From assembly GCF_008370685.1 (NCBI RefSeq), contig NZ_VTZU01000020.1, forward strand, positions 1 to 64,000: a stretch of 64,000 bases of DNA, in the 5' to 3' direction. The translations under genes were made by a program, and so were the position numbers. Source of the DNA: Aquimarina sp. RZ0. Lineage in GTDB: Bacteria; Bacteroidota; Bacteroidia; Flavobacteriales; Flavobacteriaceae. Positions within the stretch are counted from its first letter, which is position 1. Each line of letters opens with the position of its first letter. Below, piece after piece: positions 28,902-38,202 of this stretch. Below the pieces are notes generated by a model. The model was not told the DNA's origin. It searched no databases and saw nothing but the letters and a program-made list of their open reading frames with translations.

Positions 28902-30468
28902 AAAGAGAATCTTCATTTTGAAAATGAAGATTCTCTTTTTTATTTACGCCACAACTGCCTGATAATGATTTAATTGAATCAAAAATTAAATTCACTCTGG
29001 AAGTTCGAAATGTATCGTTTTTAAAGTCATACAAGATTCCATCAGGAAATACCATGAATTGAACTGCTCTTTTGGTTTCGATATCTCCTGATTCCCATAA
29101 TGATGGGAGGTTACAAGAATACTGCAACCCTAAATCCAATGCTTTTTCAAGGTTCGAACTCTTAAAATCATTTTTTTGGACTTCTTCTTCAATTTGATAT
29201 TTTTCCTGCTCTAATTTACTTCTGAATTTATCATACTGATCTTTTGAAATTTCCTCAAAAACAAATCGTTCTTCTATTCTGTCCAATTTTGTTTGAAGTT
29301 GTCTTAATTCATCTTCCTTTCTTTTAATATCTTCTAACCGTTCTTTGTTCATTTCATAAAATGTGTAGGTCAAAATTTCTTTAAACGGAGGAATATATTT
29401 TGTATCTCTAAATGAAAAGGTGGTTAATAGTTCTTTAAATTTCCGGTGCATAATTTTAGCACTCTTATTCTCCTTGCTTCCTTTTCTTCTGTTTTTATAG
29501 TAATATAATCCTTTTTTTCTGACAATATAACCCGTGTATGGAGTATTGCAAGTAGATGATCGAACAAACATTTTTAAAGGAAGGTTTTCATCCTCTAAAG
29601 TATATTTAACTCCATCCTTTCTAGATTGCAATAGATTATGTATTTTTAGAAACGTTTCTTTTGAGATCATTGCTTCATGTTTCCCCTCTATTACTTCTCC
29701 TGGAACTATAGAATTTACAATAACACCACAATAAAAAGGATTTCTAAAATATTTACTTAGCTTTTTATCCGTTACATTCAATCCTTTCTCTTTGAGTTTT
29801 TTTGCAATCTCAGTATGTGCCATATTGTGTTCCGCTTTCCATAGAAAAGCTTTTCGCAATAATTTTCCTTCTTCATTTACTACATGATTTGGTATTTTAC
29901 CATTACCTGGATTTAAATTGGTGTATCCGAAAGGAGTTGCACCAATCCAATACCCCTTGCGCACTTTACTTTGCATTCCTGTAACACATTTATCTCTTCT
30001 CTGATTATTATCAAACTGTCCCCAGAGATAAAACATATTCTGTTGAAATTCACCAGATGAAGACCAAGGATCTAAGTCTTGAGTGGCTGATAAGGTGACA
30101 ATACCTTGTTTCTTTAATTGATCGCTAATATAAGCTCCATTAGCACCTGTTCTCGAAAAGCGTTCGTATGAATAGACAATAATATAAGATATATCCTTTT
30201 TACGTTTAACATAATTCAACATTTTAGTAAACTCTTTACGCTCATCACTTTTGGCCGATTCATAAGTCCCTCCAAAATAGGATGCAATTACAATTCCTTT
30301 GCGTTTTGCTAAGAGTTCGCAGTACACTTTTTGAGTTTCCAAACTAGCTCCATTATCCATTTGATCTTTTGAAGAAACTCTGGTATAAATCACCGCTTTT
30401 CCATCTGCTTTAAATACAGTTGAACTTCCTTTCTTGGCAAAGCCATTAAACATTGATAAATCCTTCAT
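28852..30468 (-). CDS. large serine recombinase (site-specific integrase)
   Basis: The 538-residue protein has an N-terminal resolvase domain (AVIYTRVSSKDQMDNGASLE with the catalytic Ser, then YIIVYSYERFSRTGANGAYI). The Recombinase domain follows (GYWIGATPFGY, NEEGKLLRKAFLWKAEHNMA), then a degenerate zinc-ribbon region (only STCNTPYTGY is clear) and a coiled coil of about 60 residues. The last residues (LLVESEGFEPSSKQ...) are simply the antisense of the tmRNA 3' end and its terminator, so the natural C-terminus has probably been replaced or extended by the attachment site. It should integrate and excise the adjoining island. A 76-residue protein gene overlaps its start by one base (TAATG). 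Confidence 0.9.
   Translation of the reverse strand: MKDLSMFNGFAKKGSSTVFKADGKAVIYTRVSSKDQMDNGASLETQKVYCELLAKRKGIVIASYFGGTYESAKSDERKEFTKMLNYVKRKKDISYIIVYSYERFSRTGANGAYISDQLKKQGIVTLSATQDLDPWSSSGEFQQNMFYLWGQFDNNQRRDKCVTGMQSKVRKGYWIGATPFGYTNLNPGNGKIPNHVVNEEGKLLRKAFLWKAEHNMAHTEIAKKLKEKGLNVTDKKLSKYFRNPFYCGVIVNSIVPGEVIEGKHEAMISKETFLKIHNLLQSRKDGVKYTLEDENLPLKMFVRSSTCNTPYTGYIVRKKGLYYYKNRRKGSKENKSAKIMHRKFKELLTTFSFRDTKYIPPFKEILTYTFYEMNKERLEDIKRKEDELRQLQTKLDRIEERFVFEEISKDQYDKFRSKLEQEKYQIEEEVQKNDFKSSNLEKALDLGLQYSCNLPSLWESGDIETKRAVQFMVFPDGILYDFKNDTFRTSRVNLIFDSIKSLSGSCGVNKKENLHFQNEDSLLVESEGFEPSSKQVIQ
28860..28901. other. probable attachment site at the tmRNA 3' end
   Basis: The 3' part of ssrA, including the T-arm and the CCA end, borders foreign DNA with the recombinase gene reading into it. 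That is the usual layout of an att half-site. The partner direct repeat was not found between here and the right edge, so it is probably outside the window. The exact core cannot be set. Confidence 0.6.
28901..28942. terminator. ssrA terminator, inside the recombinase frame
   Basis: AAAAGAGAATCTTCATTTT pairs with its inverse around a short loop and ends in T6. The hairpin is nearly perfect over 18 bp. It terminates ssrA, and on the other strand it is translated as part of the recombinase C-terminus (KENLHFQNEDSLL). Confidence 0.85.
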
Positions 30469-30698
30469 TACTTTTCTCTCTTGGTTATGTACCTAATAAT
30501 AATTTTGGCAAAATTTTCTAATTGTTGAATCGCCTCTTTTGCTTTCTGATCCGTGTAGGTTTCAAATCCTTTAAAAGTCCTTAGTCTTTCTGCTGTCATT
30601 CTTTGAACTCCTGAAACCTTTTCTTTTTTCTTCCTTACTTCATTATCCTTTAACATTCTCGTTTTCCATAGCCTTACTCCGATTGCATCGTCGGTCAT
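30468..30698 (-). CDS. small basic protein paired with the recombinase
   Basis: The 76-residue, strongly basic, helical protein (MTDDAIGVRLWKTRMLKDNE...) has a central RMTAERLRTFKGFETYTDQKA segment. Its stop overlaps the recombinase ATG by one base, indicating translational coupling. It could be a DNA-binding accessory (directionality) factor, as small basic partners of integrases often are, but no family is recognised. Confidence 0.6.
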   Translation of the reverse strand: MTDDAIGVRLWKTRMLKDNEVRKKKEKVSGVQRMTAERLRTFKGFETYTDQKAKEAIQQLENFAKIIIRYITKREK

Positions 30699-30743
30699 AA
30701 GGTGGGTTTGTACTCTTTCGGCTTGTAGCGGCCGTATTTCTAA

Positions 30744-31304
30744 CTACTCCATGTTCGTGTTTTTATATTGTTGAATAATCTGTTCTATTTTTAGTTCGAA
30801 AACAAATAATGATAACATTTTCCAAATTAAAGTATCTAATCTCAAAGAAAAATGATGACCAATATTATTATCATATATCTCCCCAATAAAAGTCGCTCTA
30901 TCCAAAATTTTTATTGTATTATCATTCAGAAACACTAAAAACATAACTTGATTCTTACTAATAATATCCTGAATAATTGTTTCGAATAAAATACGCTCCT
31001 CCTTTATGTTTACTGCATTTTCTCTAAAACTATTAAATAGATACTTTTTTATTTCTTTAATGGTCAAATTACTAATCCTAAAGGCTCGGATTTCAGTAAT
31101 AATTCTGATCCATAAAGCTTCATAAAAACTAAAACTACTCTTCATTCCACTGGCAGCATACTTTCTATGATCGTCTATCAACCCAATTTCTTTCCAATGG
31201 TGCACTTGTCTATTGGTTACAAAAGAAAGGTGTTCTGATCTGAACAATTTTTCAGACAACAACTCTTGCAGGCTTTCTTGTTCGTCGGATTGTGGATCGA
31301 ACAT
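30744..31304 (-). CDS. MerR-like DNA-binding protein of the island
   Basis: The 186-residue protein has a MerR-type winged-helix segment near residues 28-90 (LSFVTNRQVHHWKEIGLIDD, then FSFYEALWIRIITEIRAFRI, and LTIKEIKKYLF). The C-terminal half is helical with no recognised ligand domain. It probably regulates recombinase or island genes. It is on the same strand as its neighbours, 45 bases ahead of the small basic protein gene. Confidence 0.7.
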   Translation of the reverse strand: MFDPQSDEQESLQELLSEKLFRSEHLSFVTNRQVHHWKEIGLIDDHRKYAASGMKSSFSFYEALWIRIITEIRAFRISNLTIKEIKKYLFNSFRENAVNIKEERILFETIIQDIISKNQVMFLVFLNDNTIKILDRATFIGEIYDNNIGHHFSLRLDTLIWKMLSLFVFELKIEQIIQQYKNTNME

Positions 31305-31371
31305 TATTTTTGATTTTATTCAACATTTCACACGAATATACTAATAAATTACGATATCGTAATTTAACATT

Positions 31372-31809
31372 TTAAAACCTCCTATATCTCCTCATTTCTT
31401 CCTCTTCTAAAGGTTCATTAGGATTTGTTTGGCTTAATGAGAAAAAATATCGCAAGGGTATAGTTACCATAAATTTTGACTCATTGAAAATAGGTTTGAT
31501 AGTAATTAAATGCCAATATGTGTGACGCATTAAAGTCTGTAAACCATTGGTGATTGATTTCATTCGATATGGCGACTTTTTGTATATATCAGAAGAACCA
31601 ATGTAAAGTAAAGGTAAATTATCCACGTCAATAGTTTTACCTTCTTTTATATATTGATTTAAGAGGATTTTGTAGCGGTTACAAAGCTGATAAAGGACAT
31701 AACTATTTCCTCTTCTCAATAACCAACTGTGAACTGGCTCAAATTTATTGGAGTCTTGTATTTCTCTCCAAAGTAATCGATAGTTGACGAATAAACGATG
31801 TTGTTTCAT
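31372..31809 (-). CDS. hypothetical island protein, paralogue of the next gene
   Basis: The 145-residue protein begins FVNYRLLWREIQDSNKFEPV and ends in an acidic/basic tail (PLEEEEMRRYRRF). Its N-terminal region parallels that of the 138-residue gene at 31864 (FVDYEKVWKIIEKYNWTRAV), and both have a leucine-rich segment before a Tyr-Ile pair. No known domain is recognised. The shared layout suggests a duplicated plasmid- or island-maintenance protein. Confidence 0.55.
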   Translation of the reverse strand: MKQHRLFVNYRLLWREIQDSNKFEPVHSWLLRRGNSYVLYQLCNRYKILLNQYIKEGKTIDVDNLPLLYIGSSDIYKKSPYRMKSITNGLQTLMRHTYWHLITIKPIFNESKFMVTIPLRYFFSLSQTNPNEPLEEEEMRRYRRF

Positions 31810-31863
31810 AATAATAGTTTTTAAAAAAATTAATAATGTAATACTCTGAACTGCACGGTTATT

Positions 31864-32280
31864 TTACTTGGTAAGTATAAGCCCCATGGGTTCTGCAATA
31901 AAGATGTACGATGAACTTACATGAATATCATAATAGCCTTTTGAATGTCTTGGTATTGGCAGTTCGATCTGTAGTACATCTAAATCCTTTAACTTCTGAA
32001 GGTGTTTTTTGATTGTACTTGTACCATACCCTGCAAGTTTTCCTATTCTAAAAGCATCAATAGTAAGCCTTCTTTCAAGAAAATCCTCATCTACCACAGA
32101 AGGCTTGCGATTTATATATTGTTCATACAGATTAAGTGTACAAATAAGCGTGTCAATATGCGCTCCTTTGATCTTGTCTTCAACCGCTCTAGTCCAATTA
32201 TATTTTTCGATAATTTTCCATACCTTTTCGTAGTCGACAAAATATTCCTGCCTCTCTGATTCAATTTCTCTTAATGTCAT
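31864..32280 (-). CDS. helix-turn-helix protein, replication/regulator-like
   Basis: The 138-residue protein has a likely winged helix in its second half (LTIDAFRIGKLAGYGTSTIK, then KHLQKLKDLDVLQIELPIPR), like the HTH domains that read a site and a wing sequence in replication initiators and mobile-element regulators. It is the first gene of the minus-strand island cluster. The GC-rich palindromic block at 32339-32417 lies just upstream and could be its target. Confidence 0.55.
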   Translation of the reverse strand: MTLREIESERQEYFVDYEKVWKIIEKYNWTRAVEDKIKGAHIDTLICTLNLYEQYINRKPSVVDEDFLERRLTIDAFRIGKLAGYGTSTIKKHLQKLKDLDVLQIELPIPRHSKGYYDIHVSSSYIFIAEPMGLILTK

Positions 32281-33732
32281 TTTTGTATGTTTTAATAATT
32301 AAAGAAGTTAAAACTGAGAAATTACATTCAAAAATCTACGTACCTTTTGTGTTCCGCGGGACGTAAAAAAATATCTTTGTAGCATCCGCGGGCACTACGA
32401 GCTACCCAAGCGGTACGAAAATAATTTCACCTATTTATGGTAGTTGTCAGAATTACTGAAAAAAGCGATTTTTTAATATTTCTCAATCATTAAACTTCTT
32501 ATTGTATCTATTACATATTTCAATAACCTTTAGGATCCTTTGGTATTAAAACTGAAGTAAAGTTATAGAACTGGAAATAGAATTCATTGCACAACTTTTA
32601 CTCCCCTGTTTCAAAAAACAGAAAAAAGGAGGTTTAATAATAGCTGACAGATGTTAAGGTGTAGTAAAACTTTTTTAAAGGAGGTTTTTAACGACTCTAA
32701 AATTGTTTAAAAAGGCTTTTTTTGATCAAAATACCGCATCTAAAATTGTAAGATAAAGAGAAAATAAATTGACTTAAAAGTTATTAGAATAAAGCGTTTT
32801 GATCATTATAGTCTTTTAAAGAAAAATAATACATCTCTAAAAGACCGAAAATATAAGAACTTACGAAGTTGTCTATAAATGAAGAATATAATATTCAATT
32901 AATTACTAGTTTTAAAATTTAAAGCTACAACTTCTTTTTAGAGAGTAAGACAATGCTTAAAAAATGTATTTAAGCGCAAGATTTTTATGCAATAATAGTC
33001 TTGTTAGTATTTATTAAGGTAAAAACTTCTTCTTGGAAATATTTTTACCATTAAAAACCTATCCTATAATACTTGATTATCGAGTGAAAAGAAAACTATT
33101 GATTAAAAACATATTTGGATGCTACAATTAGTAGGAAAAATTTTTAAGTCTTTTATTTTTCAAATACAAAAATACCTGAGTGGAAGTTTTTTATCTATGT
33201 AATTAATAACTATAGAATTTAATAGAGCTTAAACTATCGAGCGAATAAATTTAAAGTCAAAATAGAGTAGTTCAAAAGACAAATTTTAAAAATTTAACCG
33301 AAAAGAGAGTTTTACTGAACATTCACCTTAATAGCATAATAATCTTACCCTCTTCTACTAGTCTCACAATTTCCTTATTTAACAATGATTAAAAGCAATA
33401 TTAACACAAAACATTTTTACAAATTATAATCTTTAAATCTAAAACTGCATTAATAGGAATATGATGAATAAATAGTAGTCAATCTCTCCAAATGAATCTG
33501 AAAAATCCTTTTGAACAGGTTTAGAATTTGATGATCATACAGGATCAATTCTCGGGAAATTTGAGTATTACCACCTTCTGTTTTAAATACACAGCTTATA
33601 AATTTATACGACACGCTAGTAATGTGCAATTTAATCAATTTTAAACGACTACAAACGTTTAAAAAATAAAAGATTAACAATAAATGATATGATAGGTATT
33701 TCCAAAAAAACTTGGGAAAGAATTTACTCCAG
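32281..33732. other. 1.4 kb AT-rich region without genes
   Basis: Apart from the GC-rich palindromic block at 32339-32417 I see no gene, terminator or clear repeat. A 76-codon frame near 33450-33680 (minus) has no recognisable content. The base composition is extremely AT-rich, unlike the chromosome part of the window, which fits acquired or decaying DNA. Confidence 0.55.
32339..32417. other. GC-rich nested inverted repeats upstream of the island HTH gene
   Basis: CGTACC (32339-32344) is inverted as GGTACG (32412-32417). Inside are a near-palindrome GTTCCGCGGGAC and a GTAGC/GCTAC stem around a second CCGCGGG. It is an isolated GC-rich block in very AT-rich DNA, directly ahead of the HTH gene. 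It could be an operator, a replication or transfer origin, or a recombination site. Confidence 0.45.
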
Positions 33733-33819
33733 CTATTTAAAAAATTTCTTCAAAGTCAATCCGTGGATATCCATTATTCGAATTAAGGTTTCTATCGTAA
33801 AATTATCACCTACCTTAAA
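33733..33819 (-). pseudogene. remnant of an XRE-type regulator (C-terminal piece)
   Basis: Twenty-eight codons before a TAG read VGDNFTIETLIRIMDIHGLT followed by LKKFFK, the typical end of XRE helix-turn-helix domains. Upstream the frame is closed by a stop at 33820-33822, and the IS3 element begins at 33837. The rest of the gene is missing. The call rests on a short match. Confidence 0.35.
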
Positions 33820-33836
33820 CTATTTTTTTAGCAAAG

Positions 33837-35059
33837 TGATCTCCTCCAAATAGATAGGACAGATTAGAATTAGAGAATTCTGAGCAAATAAATTTGTAAT
33901 TTTAAACTATTATTTGCTTATGAAACGATCAAAATTTAGCGAATCACAGATTGTTTTTGCCATTAAACAGGCAGAGACTGGGACACGAATATCGGAGATA
34001 TGTCGTAAAATGGGTATTTCTGAAGCTACCTTCTACAATTGGAAAAAGAAATATGGTGGTTTAGGTGTTTCAGAACTCAGAAGATTGAAGAATTTAGAAG
34101 AGGAGAATTCTCAATTAAAAAAGTTAGTGGCTGATCTTAGTCTTGATAAACAGATTCTACAAGATGTTTTGAAAAAAGTTTTAAGACCTTCTCGAAAGCG
34201 GGAGATGGTCGGTAACATTAGGATGGAGTATAATATCTCTATCAACCGTTGCTGTAGATTAGTTTTATTGGCAAGGAGTATGTACTATTACAAAAGTAAG
34301 GACCGAGATGATGAGTTTTTACGAATGCGAATGAAGGAGATTGCTGCAGTAAGAGTACGTTATGGTTTTTGGCGTATTCATATATTACTTAGACGAGAAG
34401 GTTTTATGGATAATCATAAACGTATGTATCGGGTATACTGTGAAGAAGGATTAAACCTTCGCAGCAAACGCGTCCTAAACGAAATCGATCTGCAGCCCAT
34501 AGGATACCTAAAGAGGGCAATGCTTCTAGTTTACACTAGTGTTGGAGTATGGATTTTGTTTCTGATCAGTTGTATAATGGTCATCGTTTTAGGGCTTTAA
34601 TTGTAGTAGATAATTTTAGCCGTAAATGTTTGGCTATTCAGGCAGGAAAATCACTAAAAGGGAGTGATATGGTGGGTTTAATGAATCGTATAACTGAATA
34701 TTCCAAATGCCTTCCTAAACGTATTAAAGTTGATAATGGAAGTGAATCTATTAGTAAATTTTTGGATAAATGGGCTTACCAAAACAAAGTAGAATTAGAT
34801 TTCTCTAGACCTGGAAAACCAACAGATAACCCTTATATTGAAAGTTTCAACGGTTCATTTAAAGATGAATGTCTTAATGCAAATTGGTTCTTTTCTTTGG
34901 AAGATGCACAAGAAAAGTTCGATATTTGGAGAGAAGATTATAATAGCTTCAGACCACATAGTTCATTGGGGGACATGTCCCCCAATGAATATATTAAAAA
35001 GAGTAAAAATAGCTCGGATTTTCTACTTTCAACCAGTACCTAGATATGAGAGGAGGTCA
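33837..35059 (+). mobile_element. decayed IS3-family element (IS407-like)
   Basis: The ends TGATCTCCTC (33837-33846) and GAGGAGGTCA (35050-35059) are inverted with one mismatch. They flank a transposase of the IS3 family with OrfA and OrfB portions. No matching target duplication is seen (AAAG left, CTAT right), so one end may have been rearranged. A second copy of the right end lies at 35450-35532. Confidence 0.8.
33920..35043 (+). pseudogene. IS3 transposase, frameshifted and with a nonsense codon
   Basis: OrfA (MKRSKFSESQIVFAIKQAET, helix-turn-helix plus leucine-zipper EEENSQLKKLVADLSL) runs in frame into the start of the integrase core. Near 34473 two extra bases shift the frame. The expected RNRSAAHRIPKEGNASSLH continues in another frame and meets TAG at 34537-34539. 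The catalytic remainder follows (MDFVSDQL, KVDNGSE, YIESFNGSF: the three acidic D-D-E residues) and ends at 35043. GSESISKF replaces the usual GSEF. The element cannot make its own full transposase. Confidence 0.8.
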
Positions 35060-35449
35060 CTATGCCCAGATTTTGATTTGTTCCAGTATTGGTCTCATTT
35101 TCTTACCCCGTAGTGCCTTTCTTTTCTCAAAATTGTTGCACTTCATCTTTGATAGCTCTTTCCTGCATAGCCCATAGAAAACAAAGGTGTTTGGATATTG
35201 AGGCTATTTTTTGAAATATAAAACAAAATATCCGCTTCAAAAGATTTATGTTGAGAGGAACGGAAAAAGTAGACATCGAATTTGGGTTGATTTGCAATGA
35301 CTCACAATTTAAAAAAAAAGTAGGTGTAAGAGTATAAAAGCTCATCAACAAATAAAACTGATAATGAACACCTTACAACTTTTTTGAAGTCAAAAACTCC
35401 AAAATAGAAAATAACTCAAAACAAAAAACTGCCTAAATCTTTTTAGATA
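35060..35449. other. 390 bases with no supported feature
   Basis: The stretch lies between two right ends of the same IS3 type. A 74-codon frame on the minus strand (35127-35351) has no recognisable domain and I do not call it. It may be debris of another insertion. Confidence 0.5.
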
Positions 35450-35532
35450 ACCTCATGAATATGTTGAAAAGGAGAGTGCAAATAGCTCAGATTTTCTACG
35501 TTTAACCAGTACCTAGTTTTGCGAGGAGATCA
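35450..35532 (+). mobile_element. right-end fragment of a second IS3 copy
   Basis: The codons read EYVEKESANSSDFLRLTST and then TAG, matching the C-terminus of the neighbouring IS3 transposase (EYIKKSKNSSDFLLSTST). The tail CCAGTACCTAG...GAGGAGATCA matches its right end. The rest of the element is gone. It shows that at least two related insertions occurred here. Confidence 0.75.
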
Positions 35533-35576
35533 ATTAATTTTTTCTTCTCTAATAAGTAAGACATTACATTATAGTT

Positions 35577-36212
35577 CTAAAGATTAATCTCATTTACTCC
35601 TTTATTTTCAACAAATATATTTGGATAATGAGTTTTAGCATTATCGAAAATAAATTCAAGCGGTACATCTTCAAAATGACCATAATCCTCTAAATATTCC
35701 ATAAATACTTTTCCTTCATTATTAAACTCCTGGAATATAGAATCATTCTCACCATCAAATTCTAAAGGCTCTACCCTGCATATTCGACATAATTCTTTAT
35801 TAAATGCTGGAGAGACTTTCAACCATTGACCATTTAGATATAGATCAACCATCCCGTGAGGTGTAAGTTCGTTAGTACCGAATTTCTTGACTAATCTTTC
35901 TACTCCAATGTGATTTTTTACTTTGGCTAAATGAATTCTTGCAGGAATTTTTAATGCCCTTAAACAGGCTATTAACAAAATAGACTTATCTACACAATGA
36001 GTTCTATTTTTATTAGCAATAGAACTCGCTTTATAGCTTTCTTTTGACAAATTAATAGTGTAAGGATAATACTTCCAAAAATCTCTAATTTTAAGATATA
36101 GGAGTTTAGACTTTTCTTTTGGAGTTAAAGCATCCGTATTAAATTCATCGATAATTTCCTGAATCTCATCAGTTTCATAATCAAAGTAATAAGTAGAGGC
36201 TAAATAATCCAT
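35577..36212 (-). CDS. transglutaminase-like domain protein
   Basis: The 211-residue protein (from ATG 36212, MDYLASTYYFDYETDEIQEI) has a transglutaminase/protease-like core. The candidate nucleophile is in RTHCVDKSILLIACLRALKI, followed by PARIHLAKVKNH, and the His is in TPHGMVDLYLNGQWLKVSPA. The frame extends 21 codons upstream only to a GTG, so the ATG is preferred. Family members are cysteine proteases or amidases acting on peptides. It lies between two insertion elements and is not obviously part of the PKS cluster. Confidence 0.75.
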   Translation of the reverse strand: MDYLASTYYFDYETDEIQEIIDEFNTDALTPKEKSKLLYLKIRDFWKYYPYTINLSKESYKASSIANKNRTHCVDKSILLIACLRALKIPARIHLAKVKNHIGVERLVKKFGTNELTPHGMVDLYLNGQWLKVSPAFNKELCRICRVEPLEFDGENDSIFQEFNNEGKVFMEYLEDYGHFEDVPLEFIFDNAKTHYPNIFVENKGVNEINL

Positions 36213-36404
36213 ATTTATTTTTAATTTGTAATCAATGACCTTTGCATAACTCAATAATTTATTGCAGATATACACTTTTTAAACTATTGTAAACACTACA
36301 ACTATTATTAATTAGGACTTATCGTGTGTTTGTAGTACAATACCATATCTAAATGTAGAAAAAAATAATTGTACTACAAATTCTTTCAATCAAAAATTGA
36401 ATAC

Positions 36405-37332
36405 GAAGTGATTTAAACTTTTATGTTTTTTCTTTTTTCAATTTTTTTGATTGCTATCACAAAGAATGCTAGGTAGTTAAAACCTTTCCAGCTTTCTGTT
36501 GTTGTATCAAATCGATTGAGTAAAGAACTGAAGCTGTCCATTCACGCATTAGTACGTTCTATTATATAACGCTGGTCATATAATTTTTGATCAAAATATT
36601 CTTCTCTATTCTGAGTATTTCCATTGCGTTTATTAAAACATACATTAGCATTGATTTCTTTTTTTGCACAGAAATCTCTAAATGTTTTTGAATCAAAACC
36701 TGCGTCGGCATTTAGAAACAAACCTTCAATTGGAATATCTGCTTCTTTTAAAGAGGCAGTTACCACCTCAAACTGTACCTCAATATCATTAAGATCATTA
36801 TGATTACCAGATATAGGTTCACTCATAGCTAATGGTACCCCTTGTCTGTCAGTAAGGTAGAGTGCATTGGTAGTTTTACGTTTTTTCTGTCCTTGATAAT
36901 CAACCTCTTGCCTCCTCGTATAGCAGGGGTATGACTACCATCTAAATCCACGCTGGAGAGATCAAGTTGTTGCTTGTGGAGTTTTAAGAATTTAAGCCAA
37001 CTATCTTTCAAGGTATCAGATAAACACCATTTTCTGTAATGATAATAGACAGCGTTCCAACTTAAAACATTCTTCTCAAACAACGCTTTAACTGGTAATT
37101 GATTCCATGGTAGACCTGTTTTTAGCTTATAGAGTATTGCATTGATAAGCTCAACCAAGGGCATTGTTGGAGGAAAGCCTTGTTTTGTTTTTGGAATAAA
37201 AGGTACTATTTCCATTTCAATTGTATCTTTGTCTAGAACTGTGTACATAATGGGTCGACTTTAGAGATTTACGTGTGGTAACGAAAATATCTACAACCCA
37301 TTTTTATTGCTTCTAAAAGTTTAAATCACTTC
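36405..37332 (-). mobile_element. IS5-family element (IS427-like)
   Basis: Perfect 18-bp terminal inverted repeats (GAAGTGATTTAAACTTTT, 36405-36422, inverted at 37315-37332) are flanked by TAC on both sides (36402-36404 and 37333-37335), a 3-bp target duplication. It is 928 bp long with a two-frame transposase. The same ends occur in the 75-bp MITE at 7917-7991. Confidence 0.88.
36413..37248 (-). pseudogene. IS5-type transposase, OrfA/OrfB with a late nonsense codon
   Basis: OrfA (37248-36829) carries PTMPLVELINAILYKLKTGL and the first catalytic Asp in SSVDLDGSHTPA. OrfB continues in the -1 frame with NHNDLNDIE, the second Asp in LFLNADAGFDSKTF and the Glu in YIIERTNA. The overlap contains A-AAA-AAC at 36886-36880 in the right register for -1 slippage, so the frame change can be programmed. 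However, TGA at 36544-36542 stands where Trp is expected in ERTNAW. It is followed by about 42 further codons in frame (MDSFSSLLNRFDTTTESWKG...) to a TAA at 36413. The encoded protein would lack its C-terminus. Confidence 0.8.
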
Positions 37333-37446
37333 TACATCAAAAAAGTTTGAAATTTCCTTCTAGAAATCCAGCCTCTAAAAAAATTAGCGAACACTAATAT
37401 TTCTTAATCTAACTTCCATTTATAATCTCCAATGAACTTATGTAAA

Positions 37447-38202
37447 TCAAATCTTTTGTTGAATATGTCCTTTATTGATAGTGTTTTCTAATGCTTTCCA
37501 AAGGTGATCAAAATTACATTTAGTCTCTTTGGGAGATACAACAGAACAAACAAAATTATTTACATGACTGGAAGTAGATTTATACTGTGTAAAATATTTA
37601 AATGTTGTTATATATTTAGTGTCTATTTTTTCTAAAGATTTAATTTCAAATAATTTAAAATCTACGGTAAGACCTGTTTTTAAAATTTTTGACAAAGCTT
37701 CTTTAATGGTCCAAATCAAAGTGTATCCAACTGATATAGACAAAGAAATTTTTGATATTAACTCTTGCTCTTCTTTGCTGATTATACTTTTCATTGTTTT
37801 TATTTTGTCTTCACTTATTTTTTCAATATCTATTCCTAATGGATGTTTTTCTGGAAATGCTAAAGAAACACCAACGTTTTCGCAATGACTTATACAAACT
37901 TGAACATTTTGATTTTTTACATATTTTACCACTGGAAATTTAAAGACCCCAAAATCTATCGATATATGCTGACCATTTTTTTCATTTATAAGAAACTCTA
38001 AGATCGCTTTTTTTGCTGAGACTCTACCCAATAGATAACTTAACTTTCGTCTTTCAAATCTCAACGTTTTATAATACTCTATTTCTTCCGGATGCAATAA
38101 ATTCGTATCTATTATAAATTCTTGTAAGTTTTTATTAATAATACAAAAACCCGCATTAAAATTATTATACTCTCTTCTTAAGAGGACTCTACCTTTATAC
38201 AT
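37447..38202 (-). CDS. Sfp-type 4'-phosphopantetheinyl transferase
   Basis: The 251-residue protein has the family motifs in order: RRKLSYLLGRVSAKKAI, the Mg/CoA-binding PLGIDIEKIS, and the WTIKEALSKIL helix (W-x-x-K-E-x-x-x-K). It transfers phosphopantetheine from CoA to the serine of carrier domains, and so should activate the ACPs of the adjacent PKS. It is the last gene of the cluster, 433 bases behind the AT gene. It has clear family identity but low similarity outside the motifs. Confidence 0.88.
   Translation of the reverse strand: MYKGRVLLRREYNNFNAGFCIINKNLQEFIIDTNLLHPEEIEYYKTLRFERRKLSYLLGRVSAKKAILEFLINEKNGQHISIDFGVFKFPVVKYVKNQNVQVCISHCENVGVSLAFPEKHPLGIDIEKISEDKIKTMKSIISKEEQELISKISLSISVGYTLIWTIKEALSKILKTGLTVDFKLFEIKSLEKIDTKYITTFKYFTQYKSTSSHVNNFVCSVVSPKETKCNFDHLWKALENTINKGHIQQKI

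Noticed and set aside
33450..33680. 76-codon minus-strand frame in the gene-poor island stretch
   Set aside because: There is no family resemblance and the composition is typical of random AT-rich DNA.
35127..35351. 74-codon minus-strand frame between IS3 ends
   Set aside because: No domain is recognisable. It could be transposase debris, but I cannot show this.
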